In this document: piece by piece, positions 42,796 through 54,304 of the stretch
Layout of the letters: each line of letters begins with the position of its first letter
Numbering within the stretch: position 1 is the first letter of the stretch
Assembly: GCA_007844125.1 (NCBI GenBank)
Contig: CM017573.1
Coordinates: 7,971,179 to 8,035,178 of the forward strand
Reading direction: 5' to 3'
DNA length: 64,000 nt
From: Sinonovacula constricta
Taxonomy: Eukaryota; Mollusca; Bivalvia; Cardiida; Solecurtidae
The notes under the pieces: model-generated
What the model saw: only the letters and a program-made list of their open reading frames with translations
Told to the model about the DNA's origin: nothing
Databases searched by the model: none
Position numbers and translations under genes: made by a program

Positions 42796-43164
42796 AGATA
42801 GAGAAGTTAATCACGGTCAAGGCAAGAACTTTCATGTATGAAGGTTTACAATCTATATTCTGTAGTATTCAATACATGAAACTTTTTTTTTTCTCCTCAA
42901 AAAACATACACATTGACATCGTTTAAGGACATATTGTCAATAATGAGGTACTTATATTAGATGCTCTTTATGAGATATTTTAACCATGTCAGATATAGTT
43001 TTCAGCACTTTAAGCACTTTGATTTATCAAGTATCATAGGTCATATGATATATCTCATATGAAGTTAAGTAGATAGAAATTAAGACATTTGTTGGAACAA
43101 AATAATTACAACAATATATCACAAAATAATCAGGCTTGATATGGGTGTGGTTGTGGAGAAGTTA
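42796..43164. other. Unassigned DNA
   Basis: Nothing recognised. Confidence 0.4.
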
Positions 43165-44040
43165 GTTTTTAGCTCCTTTTTTCAAAGAAAAAAAGTAGTT
43201 CTTTAGCAATATTCATCTCCATTTTTTAAAGAAAAAAGTAGTTCTTTAGCAATATCCATATTCATTTTTCAACGACAAAAAGTAGTTCTTTAGCAATATC
43301 CATATCCATTTTTCAATGAAAAAAGTAGTTCGTTAGCAATATCCATCTCCATTTTTATCAAAGAAATAAGTAGTTCTTTTGCAAAAACAGTCTCAATGTT
43401 TCAAACAAAAAGGTAGTTCTTTAGCAATATCCATCTCCATTTTTCAAAGAAAAAAGTAGTTCTTTAGTAATATCCATCTCCATTTTTCAGAGAAAAAGGT
43501 AGTTCTTTAGCAATATCCATGTCGATTTTTCAAAGAAAAAAATAGTTCTTTAGCTACATCCATCTTCATTTTTTCAAAGAAAAAAAGTAGTTCTTTAGCA
43601 ATATCCATATCCATTTTTTTCAAAGAAAAAAGTAGTCCTTTTGCAATAACATCTCAATGTTTCAAAGAAAAAGGTAGTTCTTTAGCAATATCCATCTCCA
43701 TTTTTCTGAGAAAAAAGTAGTTCTTAAGCAATATCCATCTCCATTTTTCAAAGCAAAAGGTAGTTCTTTAGCAATAATCATCTCCATGTTTCAAAGAAAA
43801 AGGTAGTTCTTTAGCAATATCCATCTAGATTTTTCAAAGAAAAAAGTGGTTCTTTAGCAATATCCATCTAGATTTTTCAAAGAAAAAGGTAGTTCTTTAG
43901 CAATATCCATATTCATTTTTCAACGAAAAAAGAAGCTCTTTAGCAATATCCATATCCATTTTTCAATGAAAAAAGTAGTTCTTTAGCAACATACATCTCC
44001 ATTTTTCAAAGAAAAAAGTAGTTCTTTAGCAATGACCATC
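43165..44040 (+). repeat. 43-bp minisatellite, about 20 units
   Basis: Unit AAAGTAGTTCTTTAGCAATA, TCCATCTCCATTTTTCAAAG, AAA. Length varies by one or two bases through the A and T runs. Variant CTCAATGTTTCAAA occurs at 43393 and 43652, marking an internal duplication of about 260 bases. Confidence 0.93.
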
Positions 44041-44378
44041 TTACGACCTTCACAGTTGGTAATCCTGTTTGTTAATGTCATATCCCACAAACGTCACTGA
44101 TATTCTTTATAAACTTGAAATACATAGCATTGTCATATGTGATACATGACACGTAGATAAAGTTTGGCAGAGTTATGTCCCTTTTTTCGATTAAGAATTT
44201 TTATCATGCACTGATAAAAGTGGAGCCTGTTATTTGTGGGAGGTTCTTTAGAATTTTATCTGCATAATTTGTCTGCATTTGAGAAAAATAACACTTAAAT
44301 ACAAGCTGCTGGCATATTTATTTTTGTTACTTATTGGGACATTTTGAGATTCAATAATACATTAGGACTTTCAGGTAC
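44041..44378. other. Unassigned DNA
   Basis: Nothing recognised. Confidence 0.4.
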
Positions 44379-44472
44379 AGAGTGGGGTGGCTGTGCCTTA
44401 AGGCAGAGTTGCTAACTTTTTGGGCCTCTCACACCTAGGTTCAAGTCTCAGTTAAGATGAAAGACTAAATGC
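44379..44472 (+). mobile_element. SINE-C head fragment
   Basis: GGGGTGGCTGTGCCTTAAGG, GGTTCAAGTCTCAGT, then AAGACTAAATGCAG, where SINE-A begins. Confidence 0.6.
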
Positions 44473-44478
44473 AGAGAC

Positions 44479-44992
44479 CGGACCTGGTAGCGCAATTGGT
44501 AGAGCGTTGTTTCCAGGTATGTTAGGTCCTTGGTTCAATCCTGGGCCTCGACATACCAGTCATAAAAAATGGTAGTGGTACAGCTCCCTTGCTAACGCTC
44601 AAGCAAATATAAGGGTAGTTCCACGACTGGTTGTCCCAGTGTCAGGATAATGTGACTGGGGGTGGTATTATGCCAGGTGTTTACGGCATGCTATACACAG
44701 TGAAGGCAGTACTATAACTGCTTCAAGTGGACACCGTCTCCAGATAACTGAAATACTGTTGGTAGGAGGATAAACCCAATAAACAAACATGTTATACACA
44801 GTGAAGGCAGCACTATATCTGCTTTAAGTGGACACTGTCTCCAGATAACTGAAATACTGTTGGTGGGAAGATAAACCCAATAAACAAACATGCTATACAC
44901 AGTGAAGGCAGCACTTTAACTGCTTCCAGTTGACACCGTCTCCAGATTACTGAAATACTGTTGGTGGGAAGATAAACCCATTAAACAAACTG
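44479..44992 (+). mobile_element. SINE-A copy 11 with three tail units
   Basis: Complete head GGACCTGGTAGCGCAATTGG, B box TGGTTCAATCCT, full centre and three monomers ending AAACCCATTAAACAAACTG. It sits inside or beside the truncated SINE-C above. Confidence 0.9.
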
Positions 44993-45561
44993 ATTAAGAA
45001 TTACATATGAACTCATTTAGAGGACCACCTCGTTAAGGGGGACACTTTTAAAAAGAACAACAGGTGGTCCTTATAGAGAGGTGTTATTGTATATCTTATC
45101 ATTTTATAGTTTCTATTGCATATATCTGTCATTTCATAAGATTATACACTTCACCTTCAACTTTTCTGACTGCTTAGCCTTCCACCGCGTGGGTTCGAGT
45201 CCTGTTCAAAAGCTTAAAAAAGATAGAAAGAAAAGACATTTTTTAAGAAATTAACCTGATAATACCACATAGTGTGCTTTATGAAGTTTAAAAGAATATA
45301 CATACAGAAAATAACAATTAAACTAAAATTGTCTTCCCAATTTAAGATTTTTTCAAAACTATCAACAATATAAGCTTTATTTCCTTCCTGGGGAGAATCG
45401 AAAGTCTCAAAAAAGACAGTGACATTTTTCAAATTCATGATTTTGTAATGATTATAAAGTATGCATTAAGCTTTTCTGGATTCTTAATATTTATTGATGT
45501 ACTTTTATGTTTTTTGCCTTAGGATGTACACTGTTTTAGGTCCTGAATGATAATTAACCCT
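44993..45561. other. Unassigned DNA with a SINE-C scrap
   Basis: A SINE-C head scrap lies at 45166-45208 (TGACTGCTTAGCCTTCCACC, GGGTTCGAGTCCTG). Nothing else; the reverse frame at 45214-45438 is unsupported. Confidence 0.4.
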
Positions 45562-45775
45562 TTAGAGTCGCTGACATGTAATTCCTCAGCTTATCAACCC
45601 ATGGGTTCGAGTCCCATTCAGGGCAAGATCTTTTATGTTGGGAGGTTTTCCATTTAACCTGCAGTGCACCGGTGGTTCTACCCAGATAAATATCGGGTAA
45701 ATATCGGGTCTTCCTTCACCAATAATTAGCTGAACGTCGCCAATATTAGCCAGAATTATGCCAATGCTTGTATGT
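45562..45775 (+). mobile_element. SINE-C copy 8 (subtype 2), 5' end missing
   Basis: AGTCGCTGACATGTAATTCC, B box GGGTTCGAGTCCC, GGTTTTCCATTTAACCTGC, GTGGTTCTACCCAG and AATAATTAGCTGAACGTCGC. Carries the subtype-2 tail with a duplicated ATCGGGT. Confidence 0.8.
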
Positions 45776-46026
45776 AAACTTGATTGCTTGACACAGTATC
45801 TTTTGAAACCTCAATTCTTATTAGTTGAATAATAAGTGCACAAATTTAACACTATGCTTATTTGTAAACTTTTCTTGGATTGGTCTATTTACAAAACCTA
45901 CAATAAAATCTCTTTTCTGATTGGTCTGATAATGCTGCCTAAATAAAAACCAATACTTGCATGTAAGCCTTGCTGTAATTATTTTTTTTTTATTTTTATT
46001 TTTTTAATCTGTAATTAGTTAATTCA

Positions 46027-46230
46027 CTAAGTCTTTAAACTCCTCAGCCCCTCACCGCTTGGGTTCGAGTCCCGGTCGGGGCGATAACTTTCATGTGGGG
46101 AGGTTTTCCAACTAACCTGGGGTGCACCTGTGGTTCTACCCAGATAAGCCTTAGGTCTCCCATCACCAATAAATTAGCTGAACGTTGCCCACATGACCAT
46201 TATTGTGTCGGTGCAATGTAACAAACAACA
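46027..46230 (+). mobile_element. SINE-C copy 9 (subtype 2), 5' end missing
   Basis: B box GGGTTCGAGTCCCGG, GGTTTTCCAACTAACCTG, GTGGTTCTACCCAGATAAGC, TTAGCTGAACGTTGC and a tail of GTGTCGGTGCAATGTAACA followed by ACAAACAACA. Confidence 0.82.
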
Positions 46231-46289
46231 AACAAACATTATAAAGGACAAATTATATAAGAAAGTACCTAAAAAGTAAATAGATATAT

Positions 46290-46445
46290 ATGCTCAGTAA
46301 ACGCCTTAAATTAAATTTTATATTATATTTGAATAGTATTATGTCGTCTTCGATAACATTAAATTTAATATTATATTTTAACAGTATCATGTCGTCTTCG
46401 ATAACATAAAATTTAATATTATATTTTAACAGTATCATGTCGTCT
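46290..46445 (+). repeat. 48-bp repeat, three units
   Basis: ATGTCGTCTTCGATAACATT, AAATTTAATATTATATTTTA, then ACAGTATC, recurring every 48 bases (46341, 46389, 46437). A reverse 75-codon frame comes from this. Confidence 0.85.
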
Positions 46446-46786
46446 TCAATAAAATTTGTTTTTATCCGCTTGTACTCCAATTAAATCAAGGACAAATATG
46501 ACAATAAGATTTCAACATTTGTCATGTTCTCTCTTTATAGATATATTTGTGCATCATTATTGAAAGTACAGCGCTTTTAAAATAGTTATTATTTTTAATC
46601 CTGAATCAATTTAATGGTCTCAAACCTTTAATTACAAATGTTTTCTTCAACTGTACCATGAAGTTGATAATTAATGCATTTCACTTAAAAACAAAAATAA
46701 GCCATAATTTACATGTGGGTTATGTTTAATTTTTGGAAGATATTTTGCTTGGTTTTTACCAAATATTACAGTTTGCATGAAGCAGT

Positions 46787-47242
46787 TTTTAGCTCACCTG
46801 GACTTATGCTCAGTGTGAGCTATTATGATAGCCCACTGTCCATTATCATGGTGTGTCTATCAACATTTTCAAATGACACCTGCTTTGAAACCGCTTGACC
46901 AAATTCAGGGTAACTTTCTCAGAAGCTTATGCAGGCAGGGGGAATGAAAGTAGCCATTTTCCAACAAATTTCTTTATTTCTATCTACTTAACTTCCTATA
47001 AGATGTGACCTATGACACTTAATAAATCAAAGTGCTTAAAGTGCATAGGAAAACATTGAACATCTTCTTGTCAGAATTCACAAGAGCTAGAGGTTTGATA
47101 TTTGGCTTTAAGTATTCCTTTAATGGCCTTGTATCAAGATTGTTTAAAGAAATCTGATCTGTCAAAAAGCATAGCCACCAGGGCTAAATGTCAATGACAC
47201 TCAGGTGAGCGATATAGGGCCATCATAATCCTCTTGTTTAAC
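46787..47242 (+). mobile_element. AGCTCACC-type element F, copy 3
   Basis: Left TTTTTAGCTCACCTGGAC, GTGAGCTATTATGATAGCCC, right CTCAGGTGAGCGATATAGGG and CCATCATAATCCTCTTGTT. The interior has TCAAGATTGTTTAAAGAA and GCATAGCCACCAGGG. Non-coding. Confidence 0.85.
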
Positions 47243-47463
47243 ATCTGTTTTGAATGAATTTAGATGCATAGCCTTGTTAACAAAATGATAAGACAGGTAT
47301 AGGATGAAAAAAAAAATCATTTTAAACAAAATATTTTTGTGTGACACAGAAACAAGAAACAAAACAAAACACTTTCTTACTTTGCAACAGCGCTCCACTA
47401 AATATGAATTATTTCAATATTTTTTTGGAGATCGTAAATCAGATCTACCCTAAAACACATTAT

Positions 47464-48436
47464 TTTTAGCTCGCCTTAGCTGATACCTCTAGTCCATTGT
47501 CCATCGTCTGCTTGCTGTGTCCACAGTTTGGCTTGTGAACGCACTACAATCTACAGTTTTTAGCCAATCTTTACCAAACTTGGTCAGAATGTTTGCAAGA
47601 AATCTTAGATGTTCATAACAAAGTCATGTGGGATCAAAATTTAGGTCACTAGGCCAACTCTTAGATAAACACTGTGAACATGCTAGGGGCCACATTTATG
47701 GTCCAATCTTCACTAAACATGCCCAGAATGTTTGCCTGCGTGAAATCTTTGTTGTGTTTGGACCTGGGTCACGTGGGGTCAAAAAGAAGGTCATTAGGTC
47801 AAATCCTAGAAAATCAACCCAGAGGCCACACTTACGGCCCAATCATCACTAAACATTTCTGAAGTACATAAATCTTAATTTCTTGACATGAAATATAAGC
47901 CTACTATTAACCGGTGTCCTCAGGTGAGCGATTAATAGTGGTAGCCAACAGTTTGCCTCTATCTAATATATGCTACAATATCTGACCTCTGTTTGGGGTA
48001 TTTATGTATAATTTCTGCAGAAACAATCATTCTTTAGTCTAAGCTTTGACAGTTTTCAACAGTATCTCAATTTTAGGTCAGTAAAACTTAATTAACACTT
48101 AAAATGTTCATTCTTTTCACATGTATAAATAAAAACAATTGGGATTCCTGCTGAAAATAGACAGCGATGTCACAGCATATGACGTGGATGAGCTATCACA
48201 TAAGTGGTCACATGGTTTGTCCGGTTTAAAAATAGCTAACTGTGCGGTGGCGTCCAGATAGGAAACACATGTTTGTGATGATGATTGTGGTGTTATGGTT
48301 CATTTTTCAGACAGGTGTAGGACATCGATGAACATCATTTTGCAAGATCTGTTTAGACAGCTATGGTTTACTAAGATGTTAAATGAAATTATTTTTGGTC
48401 CAAACTTTAAGAGCCATCATTGGTCTCTTGTTTTCA
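47464..48436 (+). mobile_element. AGCTCACC-type element F, copy 4, split by MITE E
   Basis: Left TTTTTAGCTCGCCTTAGC. The interior has CATTTATGGTCCAATCTTCA and TGAAATCTTTGTTGTGTTTG. The right end CTCAGGTGAGCGATTAATA is interrupted at 47937 and resumes after MITE E with AGAGCCATCATTGGTCTCTT (about 48409 onward). Frames at 47628-47862 are by-products. Confidence 0.78.
47937..48408 (+). mobile_element. MITE E copy 3, nested in element F
   Basis: Left AGTGGTAGCCAACAGTTTGC, interior ACAATTGGGATTCCTGC, TTAAAAATAGCTAACTGTGC, ATGGTTTACTAAGATGT, right TTTTTGGTCCAAACTTTA. The right terminus is eroded. Its position within the end of F shows E inserted later than F. Confidence 0.8.
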
Positions 48437-49099
48437 TTATTTCTACCATTTAACCATTTGCTACAAATTCTAACCATTGAAACCCTTGCCATTTTACAAA
48501 GTTTTGCAACTGCTATAAAATTGTTTTAAACTGGGTTGTTTATATTGATCCATATTGTTATGTCTTCAAACTAGGCTAAAAAATTTAAATAAAGAATCGC
48601 CTTTCTATGAATCCAGCGCACAATGCCAATAATCACCAAAGATGAATCAAAGGGTTAATGGGCTATTTTTAACACCTGTTGAAGTGATATGGATGTTGTT
48701 GGGGTTTTTTTTCAGACAAAATGCTGATAAAGTATCCTCATTTTCTAATATATCTAGCTGTGTTAATATCTGAAATTTAAATTATTGAGAAGAAATATGC
48801 TGTTATGTAAATACTCAACACACACATTCAAACATTTTATATCTTTTATATATTTATTTTTTTTTATTTTTTTTTTTTTTTCCAAAAATTTTATTGTTTA
48901 AAATCCCTAACGCTACCTGAAATGTATTTTATGCAGCCTTTCCCGCTAAAACAAAGCTGACTATTTTTATCTTAATTAATATTTTCTTAATATCTGAAGT
49001 TCTTTCATATTGGTATAAAGGATGATATATTTAATTTTTAAAGCCATAACCTTTGAATATACCATATAGGTAATGTTAAAATCACATCTGAATAAAATG
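48437..49099. other. Unassigned A+T-rich DNA
   Basis: Long T runs near 48850-48890. No gene recognised. Confidence 0.4.
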
Positions 49100-49580
49100 G
49101 TATTATTTCATGCCAAAAACTTTAAAATATATGGAAAAAAAGTATGCCTAATGCATTTGATGATATAGATAATATTTTATGCTAAAAGCATGTAAATTTA
49201 TGGATAAGAAACATATGCTAAATCATTTAAATATATGGATAATATTTTATGCTAAAATCATTTAAATATATGATGATATTTTATGCTTAAAGCATTTAAT
49301 ATATAGATATTTAATGCTTAAAGCATACAAATATATGGATAATATTTATGCTAAAAGCACTAAAATATATGCATGGTATTTTATGCTAAAAGTATTTAAA
49401 TAGATGAATAAAAAATTTATGCTTACAGCATTGAAATATATAAATAATATTTTATGCTAAAGCATTTAAATATATGGATGATATTTACTGATAAAAAAGC
49501 ATCTAAATACATGTATATGGATAATATTTCATGTTAATCAGCCTTTCAGATAAATTGATAATATTTCATGCTAAAAAAGC
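49100..49580 (+). repeat. About 35-bp A+T-rich array; left arm of an inverted pair
   Basis: Twelve or so degenerate units of AAATATATGGATAATATTTT then ATGCTAAAAGCATTT. Its first part (TATGCCTAATGCATTTGATG, ATATAGATAATATTTTATGC) recurs in reverse complement at 52490-52890. Confidence 0.8.
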
Positions 49581-49611
49581 CTTTGAAATATATAGGTTAT
49601 ATTTCCAGCCA

Positions 49612-49868
49612 GGACTGGTTTTTCTTGTTGTCATGGTTACGTGACTGGGTGTGTCAACGGGTCATATTCACTTTATGTTTTCATAATGAAGAGGGAACCA
49701 TGTACGCTGCATAGCCAACACTGTCTCCATTAACTTGATTTGTTGACTCTTTTTCAAAAAAAATTTTTAAGCTGTACTCTCAAAAAATTTACAGCAATTT
49801 AAACATAAACAGTTGATTGCCTCAGCAGAAATTTTATCTTCAATCCTCGTCATTTAACCATTCCAACA
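49612..49868. other. Unassigned DNA
   Basis: Nothing recognised. Confidence 0.4.
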
Positions 49869-50141
49869 CTGGCTGCAATAGCTCAAGTGGTAGAGCGTTG
49901 GCTTGCGGATCAGGAAGTCGCGGTTTCAAACCCCGGCCTGGTCAAACCAAAGACTTTGAAGTTGGAAGTAGTGGTTTCCCTCCTAACGCTCGGGGCTAAG
50001 GGGACAGCATTACGCCTGACTCGTCTGTGTCAGTATAATGGACCGGCCAGGTTCAGTCCCTGGGCACCTCATAAGTTCCCCTGTGCTATAATGATAGAAA
50101 TGTCACTGCTCAGTATCGGCAAAAATGCCGGCAAATCCCAT
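49869..50141 (+). mobile_element. SINE-B copy 5
   Basis: Head GGCTGCAATAGCTCAAGTGG, B box GGTTTCAAACCCC, CCAAAGACTTTGAAGTTGG, CGGGGCTAAGGGGACAGC, tail ATGCCGGCAAATCCCATT. Frames 49817-50204 are translations of it. Confidence 0.88.
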
Positions 50142-50921
50142 TTTACCAGTCAAACATTCATACTACTACACTCTTATCAGTCAGAAATGGGAATATTTAT
50201 TTGAAAATTAAAGGGAGACAACTTTTGTTATGATATATTACTATATCTGCACACACCTGCAGTCTGTGTCCAAAGACCAATATTGTAGCATCAGTGACAG
50301 CATTATTGACAGAGAGGGAGAGGAAGAGACAGAGAAGAGGGCTGTCCAAAGCATGAGCTGGTAGGCTGTATTAGTTGATATTGAGTTACCATGGAAACGT
50401 GAATGTGTGTATGCGCTACTGTTAATTAATGCAAGCAGATCTAGTCGAACCACCAGTCGAAGTTCTCAGTTTGACAGATGAGGTTCTACATGGTGGCTGC
50501 TGCTCCCACGCTCTCGGCAGATCGTTGCTGCTGCTGCTGCTGGCTTGTTGCTATCACAACCATTTATGATGATGCTGATGAAAATAAAAATCGGCATCAT
50601 GATAAGGGTGGTTGTGATAGTGATTTTGATACTGGCCACGACTGAGAGCTGTGGGAGTTGATTTAGCAATTCAACTGATAAGACAAACTCACAGATTTTG
50701 GTTTTGTTAAAAAAAAAGTTTAGATATTAAGATTATGTTGTTGCTGGTCATGCAATGATAAAGAAATGACAATTCCATGGACAAGATGATTTCTTGAAAG
50801 AAAAAAAAAAGAGAGATGAAGAGACAACTGTGACAGGATTGGTTGAGGTGGCAGAATGGCTGTAGTTTGGAGGTAGGTGGGAATGGATTTTTTGTGTGTA
50901 TGATTTTGTAATATATCTTGA
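50142..50921. other. Unassigned DNA
   Basis: Contains a short TGC run (GCTGCTGCTGCTGCTGGC at about 50528-50545). No gene recognised. Confidence 0.4.
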
Positions 50922-51125
50922 AGGCTTTGTGGTAAAATGTTCATAAATGCTCAAATAAATGTTATATCTTTGTGGGTTTTGTGGTGAAATGTTCACAAAT
51001 GCTGAAATAAATCCTGTATCTTTAAATGCTATCTTTTTGTAGGTTTTGTGGTAAAATATTTGTAAATACTGAAATAAATGCTAATATCTTTGTAGGTTTT
51101 GTGGTAAAATGTTTATAAATAAATC
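50922..51125 (+). repeat. About 53-bp repeat, four units
   Basis: TTTGTGGTAAAATGTTCATA, AATGCTCAAATAAATGTTAT, ATCTTTGTAGG, recurring at 50926, 50978, 51045 and 51098. The third spacing is longer. Confidence 0.8.
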
Positions 51126-51314
51126 AATAAACCAAAAAAAAGATATATCTTTGCAAAGTTAAACCCATTAAATGAAATAGAGACTCAAAATGAAGAGTGA
51201 TATGCCAGTTTCTTTTTTTTATAAAAAAATGATGTAAGTTATAAATTATTTTTTTTATAACTTTGATTCTTTTTCCTTTGATTTTCTTAGTCTAAGAACT
51301 TTTTTGTGTATTTC

Positions 51315-51740
51315 GCATGTCTGATTTTGTTAATTGTCATAATGTAGACTACCATGTTTGGACAATTTTTGTTAATTGTCAAAATATAGGCTGTCATGTT
51401 TGGACAATTTTGTTAATTGGCAAAATATAGACTGTCATGTTTGGACAATTTTGTTAATTGTCAAAATATAGACTGTCATGTTTGGACAATTTTTGTTACT
51501 TGTCAAAATATAGACTGCAGTGTTTGGACAATTTTTGTTACTTGTCAAAATATAAACTGTCATGTTTGGACATTTTTGTTTTTAATTGTAAAACTATAGA
51601 CTGCAATGTTTTGGACAATTTTTGTTAATTGTCAAAATATAGACTGTCATGTTTGGACAATTTTTATTAATTATCAACTTATAGACTTATAGACTACCAT
51701 GTTTGGACGAATTTTGTTGTCAAAATACAGACTGCCCTGT
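51315..51740 (+). repeat. 41-bp minisatellite, about ten units
   Basis: Unit AATATAGACTGTCATGTTTG, GACAATTTTTGTTAATTGTC, A. Each unit contains GACAATTTTTGTTAATTGTC, itself nearly palindromic. The small frame at 51417-51599 is a by-product. Confidence 0.9.
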
Positions 51741-52489
51741 TCGAACTATGTTTATTTACATATATGTACGCAGAAAAATTTCTGGCGTAATGGGTTGTTC
51801 TGTAAGAGCCTTGCTGTGTTGTATCAAAATGTTGCTGCTTAATGTTCATCCCTTCAAGTATTGATTGTTCTTGTGTTCAGGTTCTTGGCAGTGTTATTGT
51901 AGCGATTTTAAAGCAAAATCAAAAGTTGTATGTTATTATTTTCTAATCTATTGGAAACAATTAACTACCCATAGATTTTAAGGTCATATCAATTTTTGAC
52001 ATGTTAAAAAGGTGATCTTTGTGGAATTTAATGCTTATTTTTTTTTTTTTTTAATTACTAAGTTTCGAAGTTTTTTTTAATGAGCGATATTAATGAATAG
52101 TCTCCTCTGAATAATCCCTAAATGAAAGAAGGTCCTTTCATTCGTTTTACTCGGTTTTTATGCTTGCGCTCTATAGAGTATATGTTGACTTTTCTGCCTT
52201 TCTTGAGATACCCAGGTTAACCATCATCAACAAACACTTCCATTTTCTTTTTTAAATAACAAATCTCTTTAAGTATTTAAACAGATTTTAAGCTTATATT
52301 TATGCAAACGTAAGAAATTTCACTGTTTGTTATTGCAATATCTACAAAAGAATAGGACTAAGTCCAAGAATTTCAAATAAAAAGACCTACCTACTGTTTG
52401 GAATACCTCGGATATTATCTAACAAGGGAGACAATTTCCATTTTCCCAATGTGCCCCATTACTAAGTTTCACCGAATTTTAGTATAAAA
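51741..52489. other. Unassigned DNA
   Basis: Nothing recognised. Confidence 0.4.
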
Positions 52490-52890
52490 TATTATTCATA
52501 TGCTTTTTACCATTTAATATCATCTATATATTTAAATGCTTTAAGCATAAAATATTATCTATATCATCACCAGCTGCAATAGCTCAGGTGGTAGAGTGTC
52601 AGCTTTGCAGATCGGGAGGTTGCGGGTTTAAACCCTGGCCAGATCAAACCAAAAACTTCAAAGTTGGTAGTAGTGGCTTCCCTCCTTATGCTCAGGGCTA
52701 AGGGGACAGCATTATGCCTGACTCGTCGGTGTCAGTATAATGGACCAGCCGGGTTCAGTCCCTGGGCACCTCATAAGTGCTATGTGCTATAATGATAGAA
52801 ATATCGCTGCACAGTATCTGCAAAAATGCTGGCAAATCCCATCCCATCCCTATTTATATCATCAAATGCATTAGGCATATTTTTTGTGTT
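52490..52890 (-). repeat. Right arm of inverted pair, split by SINE-B
   Basis: Reverse complement of the start of the 49.1-kb array: TTAAATGCTTTAAGCATAAA, ATATTATCTATATCATCA, then after SINE-B, AATGCATTAGGCATATTTTT. Confidence 0.75.
52570..52854 (+). mobile_element. SINE-B copy 6, exact ends
   Basis: Perfect 10-bp duplication TATATCATCA (52560-52569 and 52855-52864). Head CAGCTGCAATAGCTCAGGTG, B box GGGTTTAAACCC, tail GGCAAATCCCATCCCATCCC. Full length. Confidence 0.92.
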
Positions 52891-53286
52891 TGTCCATGTA
52901 TAGTGATGGTTTCGTATGCAAATATGCCTCAGAGTGCCTATCAGTATCACTACCCCTGGATATAGATACGGATGCTGGGTATATACCCCTGCAGGGCATT
53001 TATTACAATTATTTTTAAAATTTTCAAATATAAAGGCCTAGGGAGGTATACTCCAAGAGGAGTTATAATATACAAAGCACACACGGTAATTACAAAATGC
53101 CTGTCATGAAATTTTCATCATAAATGTGAAGATATTATCTTTGGGGTTCCCCATAATTGTCTTATTATCTTTGTTTTGGAATAACTGAATAGAAAATTAA
53201 AATTTGCTGTCTCTTTCAGTGGGTTTTCTACTGAATGCTAAATTGATAGATATTTATATTGAAATATATTCTTTAACCCTTGCCGG
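52891..53286. other. Unassigned DNA
   Basis: Nothing recognised. A CTCTTTCAG at 53211-53219 was checked as an acceptor without an exon to follow. Confidence 0.4.
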
Positions 53287-53815
53287 CTTGTATATGCCAT
53301 TTAACACCTTTACAAACCATTCACAATTATATGACCAGACCTGGTAGCGCAATCGGAAAAGAGTCGGCTCCAGGTACGGGAGGCCCCAGGTTCGATCCAG
53401 GGCCGTGACATACCAAAGTCGTTAAAAATGGTAGTGGTATAGCTCCCTTGCTAACGCTCAAGCAAATATAAGGGTTGGCCCGGTGTCAGGATAATGTGAC
53501 TGGGTGTGGTATCATGCCAGGTGTTCACGGCATGCTATACACAGTGAAGGCATCACTATATCTGCTTCAAGTAAACACCGTCTCCAGATAACTGAAATAC
53601 TGTTGCTGGGACAATAAACCCAATAAACAAACAAACAAACAATTATATGCCATTTTACGCTTTTACAAACAATTCACAATTATATGCTGTTTTATGCCTT
53701 TACTAACCATTTACAATTATATGCCATTTTACACCTTTACAAACCATTCACAATTGTACGCCATTTTACACCTTTACAAACAATTCACAATCATTAGCAG
53801 AATCTGCATGCCTAA
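53287..53815 (+). repeat. 37-bp array split by SINE-A
   Basis: Units ATATGCCATTTTACACCTTT, ACAAACCATTCACAATT at 53295-53333 and 53640-53815, five or six in all. Confidence 0.85.
53334..53639 (+). mobile_element. SINE-A copy 12 inside a 37-bp array
   Basis: Head AGACCTGGTAGCGCAATCGG, B box AGGTTCGATCC, one tail monomer. It lacks TAGTTCCACGACTGG in the centre (a 15-base deletion). Flanks CAATTATATG on both sides could be the target duplication or simply array phase. Confidence 0.9.
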
Positions 53816-54168
53816 GGGTTTATGTGTAGACTGGTTCAGCCTTAAATCTATAATGACAAGTTGAACATACATTTATTATAATACTTTTATCTCTTTTAAA
53901 GAAAAACATCAAAATGAATTTTCAACATTATAGATGAACTATGAATGAAAGATTATTTGATGTTGAAGTCGATGCTTTGCTGTTGTTTTTGAAGTGTTGT
54001 GCTTGAAATGTTTGCATTCTACAGATTAGAAAGATGATGTCTTGGCAAAAAAAATTCAGATAATTTAGGTGAAGATTGTGAAGAAAAATTTTCATGATCT
54101 TTAAACTGAGTGTCCTGAATAGAGGGAAAGAAATACTGACGCTATGTTATTTGTATAATGACTTTAAC
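53816..54168. other. Unassigned DNA
   Basis: Nothing recognised. Confidence 0.4.
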
Positions 54169-54304
54169 CGGTCGCAATAGCTCAGGTGGTAGAGCGTCGG
54201 TTAGCGGATCGGGAGGTGGCGGGTTCGAACCACGGCCTGGTCAAACCAAAGACTTTAATGTTGGTAGTAGTGGCTTCCCTCCTAACGCTCGGGGCTAAGG
54301 GGAC
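54169..54304 (+). mobile_element. SINE-B copy 7, 3'-truncated
   Basis: Clear head (CCGGTCGCAATAGCTCAGGT) and B box GGGTTCGAACCAC, ending abruptly after CGGGGCTAAGGGGACC. Loss of the 3' part is unusual for a retroposon and implies later deletion. Confidence 0.85.
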
